Assembly: GCA_023443285.1 (NCBI GenBank)
Contig: JAEZVB010000095.1
Span: forward strand, 1-11,913
DNA: 11,913 nt
Reading direction: 5' to 3'
Source: Bacillota bacterium
GTDB lineage: Bacteria; Bacillota; Negativicutes; Sporomusales; Sporomusaceae
The position numbers were made by a program, and so were the translations under genes. Positions 6,698 through 11,913 of the stretch are shown here, piece by piece. A model generated the notes under the pieces. It saw nothing but the letters and a program-made list of their open reading frames with translations, was not told the origin of the DNA and searched no databases. Numbering within the stretch: position 1 is the first letter of the stretch; each line of letters begins with the position of its first letter.

Positions 6698-8902
6698 TTA
6701 GCGGGTTCTACTAGTAGTCCTGGCAGCAGGACTTTGACCCCTTTGTTGTGCCCGACGCTGACTAAGTAGTCTTTTTACGCCTGCCCAGCCTGTCCCCACA
6801 GTGATCAGGAAGGCTCCCAGCCATACCAGATTAATCAGCGGCTTATAACTGATCTCCGCTTCCAATCGCGCTGGACTGGAGGCACTCACCTCCTTTTTGT
6901 CCTTAAACTCTATCGTAACCTGCCCCCCCCCCGGTCTTATTCCTGTTATATGCAGCTGATACCGGTCAAAGGCTGTGACTGTCGAGCCGATAATATGCCC
7001 GTTTTGGTTAGTAAGTTCAGGCCGTACTTCTTGGGTCTGCCCCCCAGCTGTCACCGTGATTACTGTCTGCACCTTTACTGCAGTGCTCCCATCCATACCA
7101 GCCATGCTAAAGTTTATAAATGTAAAGCTCACATCCTCGTGCACCAGCGGCTGCCCTTTGACTAACGTCAGTTCAGTACCAGCCTCAGGCTCTTTTATTA
7201 TTGGTGCAATATAAATATCAGCCAGCAGACTCCGGTAGATACCTGGCTCCCTGGCCGCAGGCATCCCCGCCTTATTCAGCTTGGTCAACGCCTGGACAAT
7301 ACTTTTGTCCGGTCCGGCGTGAAAAGTAGTATAGCTGCCTTTTCTTGATGATTCTTCCTCAATTCCAGCATAACTGATTCGCTGACCGAATACAATCTGT
7401 TCCTGGCCTTTACTAAACACCACTACATCTGACCGACTTGCCGCCCCTGAAGCCATAATCCCGGCAAGTAAAATAGCTATACCAATATGGCTGCAGGCCG
7501 CTGCCCAGGACACAGTCCGCTTCCAGGCAGCATACCCATTAGCGGCTACAGCAGTAATTGACAAACTAAAGGATAGCACCGCTAGTGGTTGCCCTAGTTT
7601 TAGCCAAACGCTCACACCTAGGCCAACTACAAAAAACAATACCAACCACCCGTATTTTTTTTCTAATCTGCCAGCACTGCCGCCCCATTTACTAAGCGGA
7701 CCCGCTATCAGCGCGGCTCCGATAACCAAAGCTAGCGGCAGAGTTGCCTGGTTATAAAAGGCACTGCTAAGACTTTTGGGACTCCCCAGGGCCATAGTAA
7801 CTAGCGGTGTAGACATACCGACAAAGACTAATACTCCCAAAAAGGCCAACACTAGCGCTGTAAGCGCCAGCACAAATTCCCGGGTGGCAAGTTTCGAATA
7901 AAGCTCCCCTGACGGCATACTTGGCCATTTAACAATATATAAAACAAATACTACAAAGGTTGTTACTAAGACTGTTAGCCCTAACAGTCCACCAATCCCT
8001 TCATCAGTAAAGGAATGGGTGGAAAAATCACTCAGTACACCACTGCGGGTGAGAAAAGTACCATATAGTACTAAAATAAAGCTGGTAATTACCCCTGCAT
8101 ATGCCTGCCGAATAGCGCCAACCCGCACTCTCGCCATCGCTATCAAATGAATTACGACCCCTGCGGCCAACCATGGTACTAGTGACGAGTTTTCTACCGG
8201 GTCCCAGGCCCAATAACCACCCCAGCCTAGTACCTTATAGGCCCAAAACCCGCCCAGGAACATTCCCGCCCCTAGACTTGACAACGCAAACAGCGTCCAA
8301 ACAGCCGCCGGCTTCAGCCAATCCTGATGGCGATTGGCCCACATACTGCCTAACGCGTAGGCGAAAGGCACCGCCAATGCCGCATACCCCAAAAACAATA
8401 CAGGCGGATGAATAGCCATCCACATATCCTGTAAGAGCGGGTTAAGACCAACGCCGTCAACACGTGGCTCAGCCAGCATCATAAAGGGGCTTTTTACCAA
8501 CAGCAGTCCCAAAAGCGCTACTTGAATGAGAGCATACACTGTCATGACAGGCGTTGGAGCCGCTGGCCTCTGTAATAACAACACCCCAAAGGCGGCATGG
8601 AATACCAGCCACAGCATAAACGAACCTTCCTGTCCTGCCCAGAAAGCGGCTACTTTATATCCTAAAGCTAACTCTCTTGATGAGTAGCTAAACACATAGG
8701 CATAATCAAACCTGTCACATAAAATTAAGTACAGCAGATAGGTAGCCGCCACCCCTACCAGACCGGCGGACACGCCATACAAAAAGCGCGCCTTGCTTGC
8801 CAACTGTTTTGCTCTTATTTGGTTGTTCCCAGACGGCCAATAGCAACCTACTGCGAGCATTGTAACAACAAGTGCCAGTAGCACTGCACCATAGCCGATC
8901 AT
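6698..8902 (-). CDS. ccmF: Cytochrome c heme lyase CcmF (CcmF/NrfE family)
   Basis: A polytopic membrane protein (734 residues from the chosen start) that joins heme to apocytochrome c in the CcmI/System I pathway. Visible family marks are WAGQEGS (88-94), the periplasmic WWD domain WGGYWAWDPVENSS (227-240) and RSGVLSDFSTHSF (286-298). The four conserved histidines appear at about 165 (AIHPP), 252, 296 and 472 (SHIG). A soluble segment of roughly 200 residues precedes a last transmembrane helix (LVWLGAFLITVG) and a basic, Ser/Thr-rich tail, making it longer than E. coli CcmF (about 650). The frame is open from 8935, but ATG 8902 is preferred: it overlaps the ccmE stop as ATGA and has AGGGGAG about 9 bases upstream, while 8935 has no ribosome site. 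The frame contains a run of ten C (6923-6932). Its position beside nrfHA suggests it also serves NrfA. Confidence 0.95.
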   Translation of the reverse strand: MIGYGAVLLALVVTMLAVGCYWPSGNNQIRAKQLASKARFLYGVSAGLVGVAATYLLYLILCDRFDYAYVFSYSSRELALGYKVAAFWAGQEGSFMLWLVFHAAFGVLLLQRPAAPTPVMTVYALIQVALLGLLLVKSPFMMLAEPRVDGVGLNPLLQDMWMAIHPPVLFLGYAALAVPFAYALGSMWANRHQDWLKPAAVWTLFALSSLGAGMFLGGFWAYKVLGWGGYWAWDPVENSSLVPWLAAGVVIHLIAMARVRVGAIRQAYAGVITSFILVLYGTFLTRSGVLSDFSTHSFTDEGIGGLLGLTVLVTTFVVFVLYIVKWPSMPSGELYSKLATREFVLALTALVLAFLGVLVFVGMSTPLVTMALGSPKSLSSAFYNQATLPLALVIGAALIAGPLSKWGGSAGRLEKKYGWLVLFFVVGLGVSVWLKLGQPLAVLSFSLSITAVAANGYAAWKRTVSWAAACSHIGIAILLAGIMASGAASRSDVVVFSKGQEQIVFGQRISYAGIEEESSRKGSYTTFHAGPDKSIVQALTKLNKAGMPAAREPGIYRSLLADIYIAPIIKEPEAGTELTLVKGQPLVHEDVSFTFINFSMAGMDGSTAVKVQTVITVTAGGQTQEVRPELTNQNGHIIGSTVTAFDRYQLHITGIRPGGGQVTIEFKDKKEVSASSPARLEAEISYKPLINLVWLGAFLITVGTGWAGVKRLLSQRRAQQRGQSPAARTTSRTR
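6923..6932. repeat. Ten-base C homopolymer inside ccmF
   Basis: Ten consecutive C on the plus strand (G on the coding strand) encode part of RPGGGQ in the soluble segment of CcmF. The frame is intact across it and leads to the conserved last transmembrane helix. Tracts of this length are prone to slippage. Confidence 0.95.
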
Positions 8903-9270
8903 TGATTCACGCTCCCCTGGTATTTTGATGGGCATTTAACTAGTAGCTTATCTGCCAGAAACTGACCATTTACAACTTTGCCAATGGCTACTATGCCTGT
9001 TGCCTGTTCCAAGCCTTCAGGCTTAACGCCCCGGTAGACAACCGTCACTTCTTCGCCAATATCATCGCGCAACACAAACTGAGTGAATTTGCCGTCTTCA
9101 GTCTGTATTACTTTACCTTCACCCATAGTTCCCTTAACCTGGACAACACTTTTTGCATTTTTAGCCTGTGAAAAAGTGACATAGGGCGTAACGGCGCTTT
9201 GAAAAACAAACATACTGTAGGCCACAAAACCAATAATCACGGCCAGGCAAATTAACTGGTACTTTTTCAT
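8899..9270 (-). CDS. ccmE: Periplasmic heme chaperone CcmE, CXXXY (cysteine) variant
   Basis: CcmE receives heme from CcmC through a covalent bond and hands it to CcmF. The protein is 123 residues from ATG 9270, with an N-terminal anchor helix (about 5-25) followed by an OB-fold domain including VVQVKGTMGEGKV and GIVAIGKVVNGQFLADKLLVK. Where most bacterial CcmE proteins have the heme-binding histidine in HDENY, this one has CPSKY, with Cys113 and Tyr117. This CXXXY form is known from Desulfovibrio-type sulfate reducers and archaea and usually goes with loss of CcmH. A longer frame opens at 9348, but ATG 9270 overlaps the ccmC stop as ATGA, follows AGGAA by about 8 bases and gives the expected short cytoplasmic end. 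It also overlaps the ccmF start by 4 bases. No ccmD lies between ccmC and ccmE. Confidence 0.95.
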   Translation of the reverse strand: MKKYQLICLAVIIGFVAYSMFVFQSAVTPYVTFSQAKNAKSVVQVKGTMGEGKVIQTEDGKFTQFVLRDDIGEEVTVVYRGVKPEGLEQATGIVAIGKVVNGQFLADKLLVKCPSKYQGSVNQ

Positions 9271-9926
9271 AGATTCAGTTCCTTTCCTGACAGTCGTGTT
9301 CTCTTGGCAACAGTTCGGCTTAGTAGCAAGCAGTAGAGTGCGGTACAAGCGCCTAGAGCGGCTAACAGCACATACAACATGAGAGAGTCCATCGCCACCT
9401 TACCGGTATGATTAAGTATTGGCTCCGGATGTAAGGAAAAATACATGCGAGGAATAACAAACACCAAGAATGGTACCGTTAAAAAGGATAATAGCGCATA
9501 CACAGCACTGACTATGGCCCGGCGTTCTTCCTCTTCAATGGCTACTCGGAGTGCCAGATAGGCACCGTAAATTAATAACAAAATGAACACTGTTGTCTGC
9601 CGGGGGTCCCAATTCCAATATGTTCCCCAGGTCAGCTTGGCAAAAACTGCACCGCTAACTGTCGCTAAGAAGCAAAAGCTGAGCCCCAACTTGGCCGAAC
9701 AGGCACTCACACAATCATATTTACGTTTCCTGGTTTTAAGATATTGCCCAGCAGTTGCGGCCGACACTAGAAAAGCCAGTACCGAAACCCAGGCAACCGG
9801 AATGTGAAAAAAAGCAATTCGGACAAGATAACCCAGTCCTTCAGCAGGCGGAATTAGGTAAAACACGGCACTTACTACTCCGACCATCCATACTACAATT
9901 AATGATGTAACTGTTCTACGTTTCAT
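9267..9926 (-). CDS. ccmC: CcmC, heme handling membrane protein that loads CcmE
   Basis: A 219-residue protein with about six transmembrane helices that presents heme to CcmE together with CcmAB. The WWD signature reads WGTYWNWDPRQTT (100-112), flanked by the conserved histidines His41 (FFHIPVAW) and His166 (SLHPEP). The length is slightly below E. coli CcmC (245). The chosen start is ATG 9926, with AGGAGGG immediately upstream that overlaps the ccmB stop codon. An in-frame TTG at 9947 would overlap ccmB and lacks a ribosome site. The stop overlaps the ccmE start by 4 bases. Confidence 0.96.
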   Translation of the reverse strand: MKRRTVTSLIVVWMVGVVSAVFYLIPPAEGLGYLVRIAFFHIPVAWVSVLAFLVSAATAGQYLKTRKRKYDCVSACSAKLGLSFCFLATVSGAVFAKLTWGTYWNWDPRQTTVFILLLIYGAYLALRVAIEEEERRAIVSAVYALLSFLTVPFLVFVIPRMYFSLHPEPILNHTGKVAMDSLMLYVLLAALGACTALYCLLLSRTVAKRTRLSGKELNL

Positions 9927-9934
9927 ATACCCTC

Positions 9935-10612
9935 CTAAGCCTGCCAAATGTAGTCAAACAAGAGTACTCCGGCAGCCACTACAGCAGCGTCATAGCCAGC
10001 CATGAATACCAGTTCACTAAATTCAGGTACACCATCCGATAATATTTTGGTGGTCGCGCTAATAGCGCTCAAAAACTGCGGCAATAGTACGGGAAATGTG
10101 AGTACTGTGAAAATAGTATGCTTACCTTGTGCGTACATGACCATAGCTGCTGTTAATGTAGACACTGTCGCTATTCCTGTACAGCCAAGCACCAAAACAA
10201 TGATAAATGGCCACCATGATTTAACCTCGACGGTAAGAAAAATGGTAAACAGCGGAACCACTAGGCAGACCAACCCAAGTAAAAGAACCAGGTTATATAG
10301 TAGCTTACCCCAAAATACAGCCTGACCAGTAGCATATAATCGCAGTCCCAGTAAGGTACCTGCTTCCTGTTCCTGGACAAACACCCGCGCCAAACCGGCC
10401 ATAGCACAGAAAAATAACACAACCCAGAGAAGCGCGGCAGCTAATTCCGGCGGCAAACTCGCTCCGGCGATCGCCAAACTAACACTTGATAAAACTGTTA
10501 GTGCGAACATAATTAGTGCTCCGCCAGCATACCTTGTTCTACTTTCACATACCGCATCTTTAGCCATAACTGCCCATACAGCACTGCTAAAGCTCAATTG
10601 TACTCTTGCCAT
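9935..10612 (-). CDS. ccmB: CcmB, membrane subunit of the CcmAB ABC transporter
   Basis: A 225-residue membrane protein with about six predicted helices (near 31-51, 57-77, 105-127, 135-160, 165-187 and 200-222) and the family-typical cytoplasmic segment EQEAGTLLGLRL (81-92). With CcmA it forms the ATPase that releases heme-loaded CcmE from CcmC. The length matches E. coli CcmB (220). The start is ATG 10612, with GGAGG about 6 bases upstream, inside the last codons of ccmA, giving a 26-base overlap. The frame is open further upstream to 10678, but that would overlap ccmA by 92 bases and add a non-homologous polar extension. Confidence 0.93.
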   Translation of the reverse strand: MARVQLSFSSAVWAVMAKDAVCESRTRYAGGALIMFALTVLSSVSLAIAGASLPPELAAALLWVVLFFCAMAGLARVFVQEQEAGTLLGLRLYATGQAVFWGKLLYNLVLLLGLVCLVVPLFTIFLTVEVKSWWPFIIVLVLGCTGIATVSTLTAAMVMYAQGKHTIFTVLTFPVLLPQFLSAISATTKILSDGVPEFSELVFMAGYDAAVVAAGVLLFDYIWQA

Positions 10613-11201
10613 ATAGTGCCTCCTCGCTCTCGTTGGTAGCAAGAATAACGGCGATATTCTGTCTGACTGCGTCGGCAATCAGCTCTTTTACAATACTTCG
10701 CCCACTGCCGTCCAAGTTGGATGATGGCTCGTCCAACAGCCATATAGGCGGATTAATAGCCTTAATAACTGCCAGCTTTAGCCGTTGCCGCATGCCTGTG
10801 GAATAGGTGGCGACCAGATCACAGCTGCCTTTACCTAACCCCATCTGACAGCAAAAGTATGCAGCCTCAGACTTGGAGCAAGGAACACCCCGCACCTTTG
10901 TCCAGAAGATAATGTTTTCGATTCCCGTAAGTGCCGCATACATTGCCACTTCAGGTGATACCAAACCAGTATAAAAAAAAATTTCTTTTGGGCTAGGCAT
11001 ATTATCCAAAGTTAACCTAACCTGACCAGTGCTTGGTCGAACCAGTCCCGCAATTATTTTAAGTAATGTGGATTTACCGGAACCGTTACATCCTGTTACT
11101 ACCAAACACTGCCCACTAGTAGCTTCAGCACAGACATTTGAAAACAATAGCCTTTCACCAAATCTTTTACCAATATTGTGTATTACAATTCTGCTATACA
11201 T
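10587..11201 (-). CDS. ccmA: CcmA, ATP-binding subunit of the CcmAB transporter
   Basis: A 204-residue ABC ATPase. Walker A is GCNGSGKST (37-45), the signature is degenerate as YSTGMRQR (133-140), and Walker B is IWLLDEP (153-159) followed by a D-loop SNLD. The H-loop position, about 32 residues after the Walker B glutamate, reads ATNES with Asn190, where E. coli CcmA has TTHQ. Length and the absence of extra domains fit CcmA, and the gene order ccmABC supports the name over other small exporters. It is the first gene of the ccm-nrf operon. ATG 11201 has only a modest ribosome site (AGTAGG, 6 bases upstream). Confidence 0.92.
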   Translation of the reverse strand: MYSRIVIHNIGKRFGERLLFSNVCAEATSGQCLVVTGCNGSGKSTLLKIIAGLVRPSTGQVRLTLDNMPSPKEIFFYTGLVSPEVAMYAALTGIENIIFWTKVRGVPCSKSEAAYFCCQMGLGKGSCDLVATYSTGMRQRLKLAVIKAINPPIWLLDEPSSNLDGSGRSIVKELIADAVRQNIAVILATNESEEALYGKSTIEL

Positions 11202-11229
11202 AAATACCTACTCTAAATACGAAATATTT

Positions 11230-11258
11230 ATAATATTATACCATTTATTTTGTGTGAA
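11230..11258 (-). promoter_or_regulatory. Probable promoter of the ccm-nrf operon
   Basis: On the minus strand TTCACA (11258-11253) and TATTAT (11235-11230) are exactly 17 bases apart, giving a start about 25 bases before the ccmA ribosome site. An overlapping TATAAT lies at 11240-11235, and the 12-bp self-complementary TATAATATTATA at 11229-11240 covers both -10 candidates. No clear Fnr-type box is visible beside it. Confidence 0.5.
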
Positions 11259-11263
11259 TGGGA

Positions 11264-11381
11264 ACCATTGGGCAAAAGCTTCACAGCGTAATGTTTGCCT
11301 ATGTGTTTTACCTCTTGGGTAGCTCATATAAGGCTTCTCGAACACCAGGTATATAGTAAATCAGCACCATTACGCAAAAGC
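11264..11381. repeat. Direct and inverted repeats in the ccmA upstream spacer
   Basis: ACCATTGGGCAAAAGC (11264-11279) and ACCATTACGCAAAAGC (11366-11381) match at 14 of 16 bases, 102 bp apart. Between them GCGTAATG (11285-11292) is the exact reverse complement of CATTACGC (11368-11375), so a minus-strand transcript could close a stem around some 75 bases. GCTACCC on the minus strand (about 11324-11318) can also pair with GGGTAGC inside the neighbouring terminator. I see no reading frame worth calling here and no known riboswitch consensus. Confidence 0.45.
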
Positions 11382-11409
11382 AGAGGGCTACCCGAAGGCT
11401 ACCCTCTAC
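11380..11409 (-). terminator. Terminator after the RACo-like gene
   Basis: On the minus strand an 8-bp outer stem (11409-11402 with 11387-11380, one G/U pair), a small internal mismatch, and a CC/GG pair capped by a TTCG tetraloop are followed by TTTTG. It lies about 70 bases beyond the stop codon at 11480. The U tract is short, so strength is uncertain. On the plus strand the same bases show a tandem GGCTACCC repeat. Confidence 0.6.
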
Positions 11410-11479
11410 GTTTACTAGTATACTTAGACCTCCAAGATAGGTTGCCAGTTAGGGATTGTCGCAATCGATGGAAAGACGA

Positions 11480-11913
11480 TCAACCGGAACTATCTTCCTG
11501 TTTACGGCTTTTGAGCTTTTCGATAACCGTGGGATATAACGAAAAATCTGTGTGTGGTAAAAATTTGGCCGCTGACATTTTATTTAGAAAATCCGGTGCC
11601 TCAGCTAAGGGAAGATAGGCTATACTGCTAATTAGCTCTTCTACAACTAATAATTGTTTTGCATCTTTTAACAACTTGCAGGCTCCTTTTATAGAGCCGT
11701 TTCCCAGCTGAACAAACCTATCTCTAGGAAGGTCGGGATATAACCCAATGGTAATCCCTGACTCAATATTGATGTAGGTTCCAAAGGCTCCGGCCATATA
11801 TACCCGTTGAATCTTATCCGGTGTAATACCTAGTGCATCCACTAAAAACGCTACCATGGTGTTCGCTGCCGCTTTTGTATCCATAAATCTTAAAATATCA
11901 GTCTGACTGAATA
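11480..11913 (-). CDS. RACo-like ASKHA-domain protein (corrinoid-activation / DUF4445 family), C-terminal part, cut by right window edge
   Basis: The frame is open from the right edge to the stop at 11480. An ATG occurs at 11884, but the codons before it (FSQTDILRF) continue the family pattern T-Q-x-D-I seen before KAA, so the gene extends out of the window. Visible blocks are KAAANTMVAFLV, KIQRVYMAGAFGTYINIES, then ITIGLYPDLP and LGNGSIKGA. These are typical of the ATPase domain of reductive activators of corrinoid proteins (RACo, RamA and relatives), which use ATP to drive reduction of cob(II)alamin in methyltransferase systems. The iron-sulfur domain at the N-terminus is not in view, so the exact subgroup is unknown. 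It is separated from ccmA by 278 bases and a terminator and probably belongs to a different unit. Confidence 0.85.
   Translation of the reverse strand, partial: FSQTDILRFMDTKAAANTMVAFLVDALGITPDKIQRVYMAGAFGTYINIESGITIGLYPDLPRDRFVQLGNGSIKGACKLLKDAKQLLVVEELISSIAYLPLAEAPDFLNKMSAAKFLPHTDFSLYPTVIEKLKSRKQEDSSG

Noticed and set aside
8903..8935. Upstream ATG for ccmF at 8935
   Set aside because: There is no ribosome site before it and it adds a hydrophilic stretch ahead of the first helix. ATG 8902 overlaps the ccmE stop and has AGGGGAG upstream.
9271..9348. Upstream extension of ccmE to 9348
   Set aside because: It would put 26 extra residues before the anchor helix and overlap ccmC by 82 bases. 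ATG 9270 forms an ATGA overlap with a ribosome site.
10613..10678. Upstream extension of ccmB to 10678
   Set aside because: It would overlap ccmA by 92 bases and add a polar segment not seen in CcmB. ATG 10612 has a good ribosome site and gives the family length.
11259..11410. Possible tandem c-di-GMP (GEMM) riboswitches on the plus strand, because of repeated GCAAAAGC and GGCTACCC
   Set aside because: The conserved GEMM core (GGGACGCAAAG and the paired P2/P3 arms) is not present in order, and the plus strand has no gene downstream to control. The repeats are reported without that label.
11295..11618. Plus-strand open frame of 107 codons across the ccmA upstream spacer into the RACo-like gene
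   Set aside because: It overlaps the well-supported RACo-like coding sequence on the other strand and crosses a terminator. It has no ribosome site and its product has no recognisable pattern.
11480..11884. The RACo-like frame as a complete short gene starting at ATG 11884
   Set aside because: The frame is open to the window edge, the preceding codons match the family pattern, and no ribosome site precedes that ATG.
1..11913. CRISPR arrays, tRNA or rRNA genes, insertion sequences
   Set aside because: No regularly spaced repeats, cloverleaf-compatible sequence, rRNA segments, transposase frames or terminal inverted repeats were seen on either strand.

Overview
The window reads as part of an anaerobic bacterium's nitrite and nitric oxide handling region. 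Strong GGAGG-type ribosome sites, TTG and GTG starts, moderate GC, clostridial-type class I hybrid cluster proteins, and a membrane NrfHA plus Ccm set suggest a cytochrome-containing Firmicute. A Sporomusa/Pelosinus-type Negativicute or a Desulfitobacterium-type organism would fit. The corrinoid-activation (RACo-like) gene at the right edge also fits an acetogen-like metabolism. The taxon is an inference; no rRNA or other marker is present.

Layout, left to right. Positions 1-170 (minus) hold the first 56 codons of a flavodiiron NO/O2 reductase that runs off the left edge, with a perfect 18-bp palindrome in its promoter region. A terminator follows, then hcp1 (321-1883, minus), an intact hybrid cluster protein. 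Positions 1966-2187 (minus) hold a short remnant resembling the C-terminus of siroheme sulfite/nitrite reductases of the AsrC type. A Crp/Fnr regulator (2237-2935, minus) with a clear terminator is transcribed divergently from hcp2 (3204-4860, plus). hcp2 is a second hybrid cluster protein gene with every cluster ligand codon still present but broken by two frameshifts. A convergent bidirectional terminator (4882-4919) closes this half.

The right half is one minus-strand operon in transcription order ccmA-ccmB-ccmC-ccmE-ccmF-nrfH-nrfA (11201 down to 4925). Most junctions overlap or are nearly touching. nrfHA encodes the quinol-oxidising tetraheme anchor and the pentaheme ammonia-forming nitrite reductase. 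The ccm genes encode the machinery that attaches heme to those two proteins. CcmE carries a CPSKY motif instead of the usual heme-binding histidine, and ccmD, ccmG and ccmH are absent from the cluster, which is the pattern of the variant known as System I*. A 278-bp spacer (11202-11479) holds a plausible promoter, repeats and a terminator. Beyond it is the C-terminal part of a RACo-like ASKHA ATPase (11480-11913, minus) that continues past the right edge.

Taken together: NrfHA reduces nitrite to ammonium in the cell envelope, Ccm matures it, and Hcp plus the flavodiiron protein deal with nitric oxide and other reactive nitrogen species. The Crp/Fnr protein is the obvious candidate (HcpR-like) to coordinate them. 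The most notable observations are the broken second hcp, the CXXXY CcmE system co-transcribed with a CXXCK-type NrfA, the sulfite reductase remnant, and the palindrome before the flavodiiron gene.
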